Source: Bacillus velezensis (lineage in GTDB: Bacteria > Bacillota > Bacilli > Bacillales > Bacillaceae). From it: a stretch of DNA of 64,000 bases. Shown piece after piece: positions 18,169-27,334 of this stretch. The position numbers and the translations under genes are program-made. The stretch is taken from the NCBI RefSeq assembly GCF_001461825.1, contig NZ_LLZC01000020.1, positions 248,001 to 312,000 on the forward strand. Reading direction: 5' to 3'. The notes under the pieces were generated by a model. That model was not told the origin of the DNA. It saw only the letters and a program-made list of their open reading frames with translations, and did not search any database. Position 1 is the first letter of the stretch. Every line of letters begins with the position of its first letter.

Positions 18169-19407
18169 TTACCGATACAATGATTGGTCGGCCTGATGCT
18201 CATATTTCCCATACCTTCTGTATGCGAAAACGCTGAGGACAAAACCGATGAGGGTGACGGCCGCACAGATAAATCCGACAGCTGCATATCCGTATCCGAC
18301 ATAGACTGGACCCATGACAGCAGAACCCAAGGTGACGGCCAAATTGGACGCCAGGCTGTAAAATGCCATGATTTTGCCCCGGCGGCTCTGTGAGCAATCA
18401 CTTAAAATGGTGCTGAGCAAGGTCACCGTCAGGCTTTGCATCAATCCCCAGACGAATAACCCGATGACCAAAAACGGCATTGATGACGGCGCATAGGCGA
18501 GACAGGAAAGCCATATGCTGATCACGGCCAATGCCGCGATCAAAGAGCGCATTTTCCCCGCTTTATCTGCAATTTTTCCGGTGAACACGCTCATGGAAAA
18601 ACCGATTCCGTACACCATGATCAGCAGCCCTGAAGCTGTATTTCCCCCCGGCAGCACGCGGTGAAGATAGGTGCCGAGAAAGGAATACATGCCGTAAAAA
18701 CCGATCATGTTGCAAAAAGTGATCGTGAGGTATACAGGGACACGGGGCACCTTCAGCGCATCCCGGAAAGTGCCTGCCTGCCGTCCGTTTTCCTCTTCTG
18801 TTTTATCCCCATCCTCCGTACTGCGGCGCGCCTCAATGAAAATGAGCGAAGCAACGAGGACAGACATGAGGGCGAAAATCCAAAACGTCCACCGCCAATT
18901 CAAAACGCCGCCGATAAAAGAGCCGATCGGAACGCCGAAAATCAAAGCGAGCGACCAGCTTGACACGATCAGACCCATCACCTTGCCGCGGTACGCATAA
19001 GGCACACGGTCGCCGACCACCGCATAAGCTGTCGGCACAAACGCACCCGCCGCAAGCCCGGAAAGCGCCCTGCCCAGAAAGAAGAAAAAGAGATTGTGCG
19101 CCAGCGCGCAGATCACCGTGCCGGCCGTAAATATAAGCAGCCCCGCCATCAGGCTGAGCTCCCGGGAATATTTATCTCCCAGCGGAACGAGAAGCGGCGC
19201 GCCGATAAAAATCATCACTCCGTAAATACTGATGGAAAGCGCCAGCACACTGACATCCGAGCTGAAAGCCCGCGCTAAATCCGGAAGCAGCGGAGAAATC
19301 ACCAGCTCTTCAGAACCCGCGGCAAATACGCCTAATGTCAAAGCAAGCGCGAGACAGATCGGAAATCGGCGTTTCGTTTCGATGTGATCGGTTTGTTTGC
19401 TGTTCAT
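18169..19407 (-). CDS. ywfA: MFS transporter YwfA
   Basis: 412 residues from the ATG at 19407 (AGAGGTG upstream); the open frame extends a further 20 codons but without a ribosome site. It has twelve transmembrane segments. The major-facilitator motif is PLLVPLGDKYSRELSL between helices 2 and 3, and a charged central loop (EARRSTEDGDKTEEENGR) divides the halves. It has a drug:H+ antiporter-1 type look. ywfA lies next to the bac operon in B. subtilis as well; its substrate is not known. Confidence 0.88.
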   Translation of the reverse strand: MNSKQTDHIETKRRFPICLALALTLGVFAAGSEELVISPLLPDLARAFSSDVSVLALSISIYGVMIFIGAPLLVPLGDKYSRELSLMAGLLIFTAGTVICALAHNLFFFFLGRALSGLAAGAFVPTAYAVVGDRVPYAYRGKVMGLIVSSWSLALIFGVPIGSFIGGVLNWRWTFWIFALMSVLVASLIFIEARRSTEDGDKTEEENGRQAGTFRDALKVPRVPVYLTITFCNMIGFYGMYSFLGTYLHRVLPGGNTASGLLIMVYGIGFSMSVFTGKIADKAGKMRSLIAALAVISIWLSCLAYAPSSMPFLVIGLFVWGLMQSLTVTLLSTILSDCSQSRRGKIMAFYSLASNLAVTLGSAVMGPVYVGYGYAAVGFICAAVTLIGFVLSVFAYRRYGKYEHQADQSLYR

Positions 19408-19629
19408 GCTCTTTGAACACCTCTTCCGTAAAACTTTTCTACCTTTTGTTGTTTTATAGTTTAGCATCCTTATGTTTCATTTTACATTTCACATGAAAAC
19501 CAATTCTGATTTTTTATTTACATTCAGATTTTAAATAAAATATTTAGTTTATATTCAACAAATAATATAAAATACGCCGTCCGGTTATGCTATAGTGATA
19601 GAATCATTTGTTAAGGTGGGGGTCATGGA

Positions 19630-20832
19630 ATGAATAACGCTGATTCAAAGGCCGCCCGCGCAGGCCTCGGCATGGTACTGATTCTCGGGACGCTCGCTTC
19701 ATTCGGGCCGCTTTCGCTCGATATGTATCTGCCCGCTTTGCCTGAAGTGGCGGCCGATCTTCATACGACAGCGTCACTTGCGCAGCTGAGCCTGACGTTT
19801 TGTCTTTTGGGGCTGGCGGTCGGGCAGATCGTTGTCGGGCCGCTCAGTGATATGATCGGGCGCCGGAAGCCGCTGATTCTGTCATTGCTGCTTTATACGC
19901 TGTCTTCTTTATTATGCGCCTTCAGCCCTTCTGTTTCGTTTTTAATTGTCATGAGGTTTATTCAAGGATTCACCGGGGCGGCCGGAATCGTCATCGCACG
20001 GGCTTCCGCACGCGATATGTATTCCGGAAAAGAATTGACGGCTTTTTTCTCATTACTGATGCTCGTCAATGGGGCGGCGCCGATTTTAGCGCCGATTACA
20101 GGGGGATTTATCCTTCAGTTCGCCGGCTGGAAAATCGTATTTATCGTGCTGGCGGTGATCGGCTGTATCATTTCTGCCGCCGTGCTTACGGCGTTGCCTG
20201 AATCACTTCCGCCGGAAAAGCGGACAAGCGGCGGACTCCGGGAGACGCTGATGACGTTTCGCGGCCTGCTTGGCGACCGGATGTTTATGGGATTTGCGCT
20301 CAGCCAGGCATTTGTGATGACCGGCATGTTCGCATATATTGCCGGGTCACCGTTTGTACTGCAAAACATCTACGGCGTATCAGCGCAAATGTTCAGCCTG
20401 CTGTTCGCCGTAAACGGTGCGGGAATCATATGCGCCACCCAAATCACCGGACGGATGGCCAAAACACATGATGAACGGAAGCTGTTTGTCTCCGGGCTGT
20501 TGATCGCCGTCATCGGAAGCATCGCTTTGCTTTTATCACTTGCGTTTGGTTTAGGCCTGACGGCGGTCTGCATTTCTTTATTCATCATTGTTTCTTCTGT
20601 CGGGATCGTCACGACGACGGGGTTTTCTCTGGCTATGCAGAAACAGGAGAAAGGCGCGGGAAGCGCTGCGGCTCTTCTCGGACTCCTGCCCTTTATCGGC
20701 GGTGCGGCTGCCGCTCCCCTTGTCGGTATTGCCGGAGAAGAAAATGCCTGGCCGATGGCCGTCAGCATTTTCGGTTTTGAGTTCTGTGCCGTTCTATCCT
20801 ATGTGCTGTCGGCAAAACGGAAAACAAAGTAA
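19630..20832 (+). CDS. Bcr/CflA-type multidrug efflux MFS transporter
   Basis: 400 residues with twelve transmembrane segments. The start has the Bcr/CflA signature LGTLASFGPLSLDMYLPALP, followed by GQIVVGPLSDMIGRRKPLIL (motif A) between helices 2 and 3. The family exports bicyclomycin, sulfonamides and dipeptide-like compounds. The ATG follows AAGGTGGGGG. I do not recall a gene here in B. subtilis, where ywfA directly adjoins rocC, so it is probably an insertion in this lineage. Because some family members move dipeptides and bac is nearby, a link to bacilysin is conceivable but unsupported. Confidence 0.88.
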   Translation: MNNADSKAARAGLGMVLILGTLASFGPLSLDMYLPALPEVAADLHTTASLAQLSLTFCLLGLAVGQIVVGPLSDMIGRRKPLILSLLLYTLSSLLCAFSPSVSFLIVMRFIQGFTGAAGIVIARASARDMYSGKELTAFFSLLMLVNGAAPILAPITGGFILQFAGWKIVFIVLAVIGCIISAAVLTALPESLPPEKRTSGGLRETLMTFRGLLGDRMFMGFALSQAFVMTGMFAYIAGSPFVLQNIYGVSAQMFSLLFAVNGAGIICATQITGRMAKTHDERKLFVSGLLIAVIGSIALLLSLAFGLGLTAVCISLFIIVSSVGIVTTTGFSLAMQKQEKGAGSAAALLGLLPFIGGAAAAPLVGIAGEENAWPMAVSIFGFEFCAVLSYVLSAKRKTK

Positions 20833-20860
20833 AGCCCGCCGCTTTAAGCGGAGGGCTTTT
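20831..20860. terminator. Bidirectional terminator between the Bcr/CflA gene and rocC
   Basis: AAAGCCC / GGGCTTT stem with a GC-rich interior and a T-run on the right, located between convergent genes. Confidence 0.8.
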
Positions 20861-20864
20861 TTTC

Positions 20865-22283
20865 TTATCCGGCAGCGCCTTTTTCCGAAGAAGCCGGCTC
20901 ACGCTTCAGGCGTTTTTTGATACCGAAGTGATAATACGCGTAACAGATGATCATCAGCGGGACGCCGCAGTACAGACCGATACGCTGGTCGGGGATAAAA
21001 ATGAGACTGATTAAGATAAGACCGTAAACCGAAAATCCGAGAATCGGCACGATCGGATAAAGAGGCGTTTTAAACGCCAGGTCTTTCAGATTTCCTCCTT
21101 CAGCGAGAAAGCGTCTCCGGAAAACGAATTGTGAAGCGCAGATTGACATCCACGCGACGACGGTAATCATACCGGAGATGGAAATGAGCCACACATACAC
21201 CGTTTCAGCCGCGAATACACTTGTCAGCAGGGATAAACCGGAGATAGCGATGGTGATGGAAAGAGCTTTCAGAGGCACGCCTTTTTTCGTCAGTTTCGTT
21301 AAGGAAGCGGGGCCCATCTTAGTTTTTGACAGGGACCACATCATTCTGGACGAAGCGTACAGCCCGGAATTCGCCACCGACAGCATGGCGGTCAGAATGA
21401 CAAAGTTCATGATATCAGCCGCATAGGGAACGCCGATTTTATCCAGCACAGCCACAAACGGGCTTTCGATGACACCTGCCGTTTGGTACGGCAAAATGGA
21501 CACGAGAACAAACATCGCCAGCACGAAGAAAAACAGCGTCCGCCATATGACGTTTCGGATCGAGCGGGGAAGCGTCTTTTCCGGATTTTCGCTTTCTCCC
21601 GAGGCGATTCCGACCAGTTCGGTGCCCTGGAATGAAAAATTCACCATGACAAGGGTAAACAGCACGGCTTGGGCGCCGTTCGGGAAAAGCCCTTTGTCCG
21701 TCGTAAAGTTTGACAGATACGGAGCCGTCTGCCCGCCGTTAAAACCGACAAAGCCGAATACCGCAGCGCAGCCGAGAATAATAAACAATACAATGGCCAT
21801 GACCTTAATGCTGGAAAACCAAAATTCCATTTCCGCAAAACTCCGCGCAGACAGCGCGTTAATGGAAAAAATGACGACGCCGAATACCAGGCACCACACC
21901 CAAATCGGAACGGCCGGAAACCACCGCTGCATTAAAATCCCCGCCGACGTCAGTTCAAGCCCCACTGTATTGGCCCAGCTGAATGCGTACATCCATCCGA
22001 TCGTAAAACCCGTCGACGGCCCGAGAAACTTTGCGGCATACGCCTGAAATGATCCTGCAACCGGCATGGCGACCGCGAGCTCCCCCAAACAAAGCATCAC
22101 CAGATACATTAAAAATCCGCCGATCACATAAGCCAATATCGCGCCGATCGGTCCCGCTTCACTGATCGTAAAACCGGAGCCCAGAAAAAGCCCCGTCCCG
22201 ATCACGCCGCCGAGGGCGATCATAAACAAATGCCGGCCCTTCATCGTGCGCTGCAATTCAGTTTGATTGGTATCTCCCTGCAT
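20865..22283 (-). CDS. rocC: Amino acid permease RocC
   Basis: 472 residues from the ATG at 22283, properly spaced from AAGGGGG; the ATG at 22289 is too close to that site. It is an amino acid-polyamine-organocation permease with twelve segments. It begins ELQRTMKGRHLFMIALGGVI and keeps the GTGLFLGSGFTISEAGP loop. It is close to both RocC and RocE; position as third gene of the roc operon identifies it as RocC, implicated in arginine/ornithine uptake. It lies 24 bp after rocB. Confidence 0.93.
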   Translation of the reverse strand: MQGDTNQTELQRTMKGRHLFMIALGGVIGTGLFLGSGFTISEAGPIGAILAYVIGGFLMYLVMLCLGELAVAMPVAGSFQAYAAKFLGPSTGFTIGWMYAFSWANTVGLELTSAGILMQRWFPAVPIWVWCLVFGVVIFSINALSARSFAEMEFWFSSIKVMAIVLFIILGCAAVFGFVGFNGGQTAPYLSNFTTDKGLFPNGAQAVLFTLVMVNFSFQGTELVGIASGESENPEKTLPRSIRNVIWRTLFFFVLAMFVLVSILPYQTAGVIESPFVAVLDKIGVPYAADIMNFVILTAMLSVANSGLYASSRMMWSLSKTKMGPASLTKLTKKGVPLKALSITIAISGLSLLTSVFAAETVYVWLISISGMITVVAWMSICASQFVFRRRFLAEGGNLKDLAFKTPLYPIVPILGFSVYGLILISLIFIPDQRIGLYCGVPLMIICYAYYHFGIKKRLKREPASSEKGAAG

Positions 22284-22307
22284 ATACATCCCCCTTATTC
22301 CGTTATG

Positions 22308-23990
22308 TCAGCCATTTGTGCGTATGTCTAGTCGGTAGCTGTGCAAAAGGTGCATTGTCGTCTGCTGAATGAGCTCCGGCAGCACATGGAATGTGTACGG
22401 CTTGTACACGCGTTCCGTCCATTTATGGCCGTCCTTTCCGTATACCCCTATATTGACCGACGGAATATTCAATTCCCTGATTTCTTTAAAAGGAATCGTC
22501 CCGATGACATCCCATCCCGGAAAATTATCTGTAAAGGCGGAGACCTCCTCGTCTGTTTCATGCAGCGATAAAAAGCTTCCGTCCGCTAAATAAGGGAAAA
22601 ACTTTTTAAAGACGAATGTTTCTCCGGTTGATGCAGCTGTTTTATCGACGGCTTCTTGAATGACATGCTGCAAAAGCCGGTCCCGTGTGCTTTCTTCCTT
22701 CAGATAATTGTGCGGAAGGTAAGGCGGCGCATAGAAAATAATGACCTTGGCTCCCTGCTCAGGATCGAGTTTTTGCAGTTCCTCGACGGCTTTAAAGCAT
22801 CTCATCCGCAGTTCAAGATGTTCATATGTTTTAAATGCCTGCTCGATACACTGCGCCGGGTCTATCCCGCGGCTTCTCAGCCTTTTCAGATAATCTTCCA
22901 GACTGTACACTTGAACGTTCCATGACATCTCTTTTTTCGGCAGGCTCGTTCTCTCACAGTATTCATCGTAATAATCAGATAATTTTCGTTCTGTCTCTTT
23001 GCAGGCTTCGTCAGCCACCGCAGTCAGCTGATCCATGACTTCTTTGGCGGTTTTCTCGTAAATAAAATAATTAAAATAGACATAGCTGCTGACGGCGGTC
23101 TGCACGTTATACGCTTCCTTGTTGTCACGCAGGTAGAGGCAGGTCGGCGGAAGCACAAGCTCTCCCTCAATGTTTTCCGCCATATGAATATTGTTGTGAA
23201 TTCTTCTGGTGATTTCTGACGCGATCAAATTCGGGTCGATGCCGGACAGCGTATCTCCGACATGCACCTCCCGCCCGTAAATCGCAAAGCAAGGCAAAAG
23301 CTTCCCTGCCGCGCCCGTGTAGATGTACCTTGTCGTGTCACCCTCATACAGCGGCGTGATGAAGTCGTTATTAATCGCTGCTAAATAACGAAGCTGCTTT
23401 TCTTGTTTCAGCCGTTTTAATTCAGAAATGCTGGTTAAAATGCCGGAATGCTGGCTTTCTTCATCCGGGTTTGCCATGAACAGAATATGGCCCGGCAGCT
23501 GATCGCGCCGCTCAGAAAAGTGAAGCAGATTGGCGAGATGAACGGCAATACCGCTCTGCATATCAACCGAACCCCTTCCGAACATCCACTCGCCTGAGCG
23601 GGCGTCCCGCTGCACATCACGATCAAATTCATAGTTTGAGAAATACTCCGCGAGACGGTCGGAATCAAAAGCGATATCTTTTAAAGGGCCGAAATCCTCG
23701 ATGCCGACCGTATCAAGATGAGCGTGATAAATGACCGTATTCAGGCTGTCGCCGTTTCCCTCAATAAATGCGAAAATATTTTTGCGGCCGTAAGGGTCCT
23801 CTGGAATCGCCTGCTCCCACACATGTGACGGGTTCTCCTGAAAGTAGGGAAAGCTCTTGATCATATCTTTGATATAGTCGGCTTTTTTTCCTTCTCCCAA
23901 TGTGCCGTTGATGCTGTTTAACGCCACCAGTGATTTCGTAATGGCTTCTATTTTCTCCTCCGGAAGCATTTTGCTGAGCTGCTGATACAT
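22308..23990 (-). CDS. rocB: RocB, M20-family arginine utilisation protein
   Basis: 560 residues, typical for RocB. It is an M20 peptidase-like metalloenzyme: AHLDTVG, FGRGSVDMQSGIAVHLANLL and NPDEESQHSGI supply the metal and catalytic residues. RocB is required for arginine, ornithine and citrulline utilisation; the precise reaction is not established. It follows rocA with a 71-bp gap and precedes rocC. Confidence 0.94.
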   Translation of the reverse strand: MYQQLSKMLPEEKIEAITKSLVALNSINGTLGEGKKADYIKDMIKSFPYFQENPSHVWEQAIPEDPYGRKNIFAFIEGNGDSLNTVIYHAHLDTVGIEDFGPLKDIAFDSDRLAEYFSNYEFDRDVQRDARSGEWMFGRGSVDMQSGIAVHLANLLHFSERRDQLPGHILFMANPDEESQHSGILTSISELKRLKQEKQLRYLAAINNDFITPLYEGDTTRYIYTGAAGKLLPCFAIYGREVHVGDTLSGIDPNLIASEITRRIHNNIHMAENIEGELVLPPTCLYLRDNKEAYNVQTAVSSYVYFNYFIYEKTAKEVMDQLTAVADEACKETERKLSDYYDEYCERTSLPKKEMSWNVQVYSLEDYLKRLRSRGIDPAQCIEQAFKTYEHLELRMRCFKAVEELQKLDPEQGAKVIIFYAPPYLPHNYLKEESTRDRLLQHVIQEAVDKTAASTGETFVFKKFFPYLADGSFLSLHETDEEVSAFTDNFPGWDVIGTIPFKEIRELNIPSVNIGVYGKDGHKWTERVYKPYTFHVLPELIQQTTMHLLHSYRLDIRTNG

Positions 23991-24061
23991 GTTCCATCCT
24001 CCTTACCCTCATATAGAGAAAATAGCGCGACTCTCTTTTTCATCGCGCTATTTCCGAAAGA

Positions 24062-25609
24062 TTAATAGGCTTCAGACGTTGTTTTTGCCTGCATATGAAG
24101 AATCAGATAGTCAGGTCCTCCGGCTTTTGAATCGGTTCCTGACATATTGAAGCCGCCGAACGGCTGGTATCCGACAATCGCTCCTGTACAGCCGCGGTTG
24201 AAGTATAGATTCCCGACGTGAAAATCTTCGCGGGCGCGTTCAATGTGCGCGCGGGTTTTTGATAACAGAGCGCCCGTCAGTCCGTAATCGGTATTATTGG
24301 CAATCTCAAGCATATGGTCGAAATCACGGGCTTTTGAGATCGCGACGACCGGCCCGAAAATTTCCTCCTGCATCAGGCGGGCGTTTTCATCAACATCCGC
24401 AAAAATGGTCGGCTGAATAAAGTATCCTTTTGAATCATCACCTTCGCCTCCCGTCAGGAGTTTTCCTTCTGTTTTGCCGATTTCGATATACCTCATGACT
24501 TTATTATAAGATGCTTCGTGGATGACTGGCCCCATGTATGTATCAAAATCTTCCGGACTTCCGACGGTGAGTGATTTTGTTAAAGCGACGGCTTTTTCAA
24601 CAACTTCATCATAGACGTCCTGATGAATGACCGCACGCGAACCGGCTGAACATTTTTGGCCTGAGAATCCGAAGGCGGAATACACGATTGAGGAAGCGGC
24701 AAGATCAAGATCAGCATCTCTGTCTACAAGCACCGTATCTTTCCCTCCCATTTCAGCAATGACCCGTTTCAGCCACTTTTGGCCCGGCTGTACTTTTGCG
24801 GCGCGTTCATAGATGCGGCATCCGACCGCGCGGGAGCCTGTAAACGACACAAATCTCGTCTTCGGATGCTCAACCAGATAGTCGCCGATTTCTCCTCCGT
24901 CGCCCGGTATGAATTGGAGCACGCCGTCCGGCAGGCCCGCTTCTTTCATCACTTCAACAAATTTCGCCGCCACGACAGGCGCCGCATCCGCCGGTTTCAG
25001 CAGTATCGTGTTGCCTGTTACGATGGCTGCCGCCGCCGTTCCCGCCATGATCGCAAGCGGGAAGTTGAATGGAGAAATGACGATTCCCACCCCAAGCGGC
25101 TCATAGTGATACTGATTAAATTCTCCGTCACGGCTCTTTACAGGGGAACCGTCTTTCAGTTTCAGCATCTGACGGGCATAATACTCTAAAAAGTCGATCG
25201 CTTCCGCCGTATCAGCATCCGCTTCCTTCCACGGTTTTCCGGCTTCTTTCACTAGATACGCGGAGAATTCGTGCTTTCTTCTGCGGATGATCGCCGCCGC
25301 TTTAAACAGAACATTCGCGCGGTGTTCCGGCCGTACTTTTTTCCATGTTTGAAATGCCTGCAGCGCAGCCAGCATGGCCTTTTCCGCAAGTTCTTTTCCG
25401 GCTGCCGATACAGAACCGATCACTTCTTTTTTATCTGCCGGATTGACGGAAATGATCTTTTTATCCGTTTCAATCGCTTCACCGTTGATGATAAGCGGAT
25501 AATGCTTGCCGAGCTGTGAATTCACATAAGCCAGCGCTTCCTGAAACGATTGTTTATTTGTCTCTTCCTGAAAATTTGTAAATGGTTCGTGTGCGTATGA
25601 AACTGTCAT
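24062..25609 (-). CDS. rocA: 1-pyrroline-5-carboxylate dehydrogenase RocA
   Basis: 515 residues from the ATG at 25609, just after GGAGGAATTCTA; an upstream in-frame start would add 12 residues. It is an aldehyde dehydrogenase superfamily member that oxidises P5C/glutamate semialdehyde to glutamate with NAD+. The catalytic cysteine lies in [12 protein letters not shown], the general base glutamate in [13 protein letters not shown], and the NAD site in FTGSRAVG. First gene of rocABC, transcribed from a sigma-54 promoter directly upstream. Confidence 0.97.
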   Translation of the reverse strand: MTVSYAHEPFTNFQEETNKQSFQEALAYVNSQLGKHYPLIINGEAIETDKKIISVNPADKKEVIGSVSAAGKELAEKAMLAALQAFQTWKKVRPEHRANVLFKAAAIIRRRKHEFSAYLVKEAGKPWKEADADTAEAIDFLEYYARQMLKLKDGSPVKSRDGEFNQYHYEPLGVGIVISPFNFPLAIMAGTAAAAIVTGNTILLKPADAAPVVAAKFVEVMKEAGLPDGVLQFIPGDGGEIGDYLVEHPKTRFVSFTGSRAVGCRIYERAAKVQPGQKWLKRVIAEMGGKDTVLVDRDADLDLAASSIVYSAFGFSGQKCSAGSRAVIHQDVYDEVVEKAVALTKSLTVGSPEDFDTYMGPVIHEASYNKVMRYIEIGKTEGKLLTGGEGDDSKGYFIQPTIFADVDENARLMQEEIFGPVVAISKARDFDHMLEIANNTDYGLTGALLSKTRAHIERAREDFHVGNLYFNRGCTGAIVGYQPFGGFNMSGTDSKAGGPDYLILHMQAKTTSEAY

Positions 25610-25657
25610 TAGAATTCCTCCCCGTATTTTGTAATGTGTGCTCACGCTTTATGAAGA

Positions 25658-25673
25658 TGCAAGAAGCATACCA
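25658..25673 (-). promoter_or_regulatory. Sigma-54 (SigL) promoter of rocABC
   Basis: TGGTATGCTTCTTGCA on the - strand: GG and GC are separated by exactly 10 bp, as required for a -24/-12 promoter. It lies about 50 bp upstream of rocA. RocR-dependent sigma-54 transcription of rocABC is established in B. subtilis. Confidence 0.9.
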
Positions 25674-25759
25674 GCATAGCAATTTGTGATAAAAATAAGA
25701 AAATCTTTGCCGAAAGCGGACGAAGCTTGTCCGAATTTGTCAGCTGCAATCTGAAAAAG

Positions 25760-25806
25760 CAAAGAAATTTTGCGATCTGCTAGCTAACTGATGCAAAATC
25801 TCTTTG
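25760..25806. promoter_or_regulatory. Long inverted repeat between rocG and rocA: RocR enhancer and/or rocG terminator
   Basis: Two 14-bp arms (CAAAGAAATTTTGC and GCAAAATCTCTTTG, one mismatch) flank a 19-bp centre containing GCTAGC. In B. subtilis the RocR-binding element between rocG and rocA works as upstream activator for rocABC and as a downstream enhancer for rocG. This repeat is in exactly that interval, about 90 bp above the rocA -24 box. On the rocG strand it is followed by CTTTTT, so it could also be the rocG terminator. Confidence 0.6.
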
Positions 25807-25816
25807 CGGATAACAC

Positions 25817-27103
25817 TTATACCCAGCCGCGGAACCGGGCCGCTTCAGCCGACTTTCTGATGCCCGTCATATAGGCGGCCAAACGCATATCGACTTTGTG
25901 GGTATGCGCTGTCTGATAAATGGATTCAAACGAATTCACCATGACGCTGCGCAGTTTTCCGGCGACTTCCTCCTCAGACCAGTAAAAGCCTTGATTATTT
26001 TGCACCCATTCAAAATAAGACACCGTCACGCCGCCGGCGCTTGCCAAAATATCCGGCACGAGAAGCACGCCTCTTTCATTCAGGATTTTCGTGGCGTCTA
26101 TCGTTGTCGGCCCGTTCGCCGCCTCCACAATGATTGAGGCTTTAATGTGATGGGCGTTTTCAGCCGTAATCTGATTGGAGATTGCGGCAGGCACGAGAAT
26201 ATCACAGTCCTTTTCCAGCAGCTCCCGGTTCGTTATGACATCCGAGAAGAGATTCGTCACCGTGCCGAAGCTGTCCCGCTTATCCAGCAGGTAATCAATG
26301 TCAAGGCCGTCAGGGTCATACAAAGCGCCGTGGGCGTCTGAGATGCCGATCACCTTGGCGCCGGCGTCATGCATAAATTTAGCGAGAAAGCTCCCCGCAT
26401 TTCCGAACCCCTGAATGATGATCCGCGCATTTTCCAATGGAATCCCTTTTTTCTTAACGGCTTCCTCAATACAAATCGTGACGCCTTGCGCGGTCGCCGT
26501 CTCCCGCCCCTGTGAACCGCCGAGAACGATCGGTTTGCCCGTAATGAATCCCGGTGAATCAAATTCTCTCAGGCGGCTGTATTCGTCCATCATCCATGCC
26601 ATAATCTGCGAGTTGGTATATACGTCGGGAGCCGGAATATCCTTTGTCGGACCGACGATCTGGCTGATCGCGCGCACATATCCGCGGCTCAGCCGTTCCA
26701 GCTCTCCGAATGACATCGTCCGCGGATCACAGATGATGCCGCCTTTTCCGCCCCCGTAAGGAAGATTTGTGATGCCGCATTTTAAAGTCATCCAGACCGA
26801 AAGCGCCTTAACCTCTTCTTCACTGACTTCCGGATGAAACCGCACGCCTCCTTTTGTCGGGCCGACTGCGTCATTATGCTGTGAGCGGTAGCCCGTGAAA
26901 ACCTGTACTGAGCCATTGTCCATTTTGACGGGGATGCGGACGGTCAAAAGCCGCATCGGCTCTTTCATCAATTCATACATATTGTCAGGATAGCCCAGTT
27001 TGCGCAGGGCCTCTTTTATGATCGATTGTGTTGACAAGAACAAATTAAGAACTTCTTTTTCTTCATCTTTCTGATTGCTTTTAGAAAGCGGGTTGGCTGA
27101 CAT
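25817..27103 (-). CDS. rocG: NAD-dependent glutamate dehydrogenase RocG
   Basis: 428 residues (about 424 in B. subtilis). It deaminates glutamate to 2-oxoglutarate at the end of arginine and proline catabolism and in B. subtilis also controls GltC. The substrate-binding GGVRFHPEV, catalytic-lysine segment PYGGGKGGIICDP and dinucleotide motif QGFGNAGSF are intact. No insertion duplicates residues of the active site, unlike cryptic GudB alleles. It is assigned rocG rather than gudB from its position beside rocA and its sigma-54 promoter. Confidence 0.94.
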   Translation of the reverse strand: MSANPLSKSNQKDEEKEVLNLFLSTQSIIKEALRKLGYPDNMYELMKEPMRLLTVRIPVKMDNGSVQVFTGYRSQHNDAVGPTKGGVRFHPEVSEEEVKALSVWMTLKCGITNLPYGGGKGGIICDPRTMSFGELERLSRGYVRAISQIVGPTKDIPAPDVYTNSQIMAWMMDEYSRLREFDSPGFITGKPIVLGGSQGRETATAQGVTICIEEAVKKKGIPLENARIIIQGFGNAGSFLAKFMHDAGAKVIGISDAHGALYDPDGLDIDYLLDKRDSFGTVTNLFSDVITNRELLEKDCDILVPAAISNQITAENAHHIKASIIVEAANGPTTIDATKILNERGVLLVPDILASAGGVTVSYFEWVQNNQGFYWSEEEVAGKLRSVMVNSFESIYQTAHTHKVDMRLAAYMTGIRKSAEAARFRGWV

Positions 27104-27158
27104 GTTTTATCACCTCATCGTATTTTACGTGTAAGCTTCAATTACCGGCAGAACAAAA

Positions 27159-27238
27159 TGTAAGCGCTTTTACACCAAAACCCATCAATCCCTTTCACAT
27201 TGTCGTTACGCCCCTTTTTATATGCAAGATTCATGCCA
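27159..27238 (-). promoter_or_regulatory. rocG sigma-54 promoter and cre box
   Basis: TGGCATGAATCTTGCA (27223-27238, - strand) is a near-consensus -24/-12 element. Downstream, TAAAAGCGCTTACA (27159-27172) matches 13 of 14 positions of the CcpA cre consensus and lies between the promoter and rocG. Sigma-54 transcription with CcpA repression of rocG is known in B. subtilis. Confidence 0.85.
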
Positions 27239-27251
27239 GGTTTTTGTGTGT

Positions 27252-27280
27252 AAAAAAAGAGGCTGTTGTCAGCCTCTCAG
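27252..27280 (-). terminator. Terminator of the two-component operon
   Basis: Stem AGAGGCT / AGCCTCT with a six-base loop, followed on the - strand by seven T, about 55 bp after the histidine kinase stop. Confidence 0.85.
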
Positions 27281-27334
27281 ATTAAAGAGAAAGGGGATTT
27301 GAAGACGTATACAGAAGAAACCTTACTGCATTTA

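Noticed and set aside
25760-25806. Inverted repeat as an insertion-sequence end
   Set aside because: A single palindromic structure between two conserved genes with no transposase or duplicated target; it fits an enhancer or terminator.
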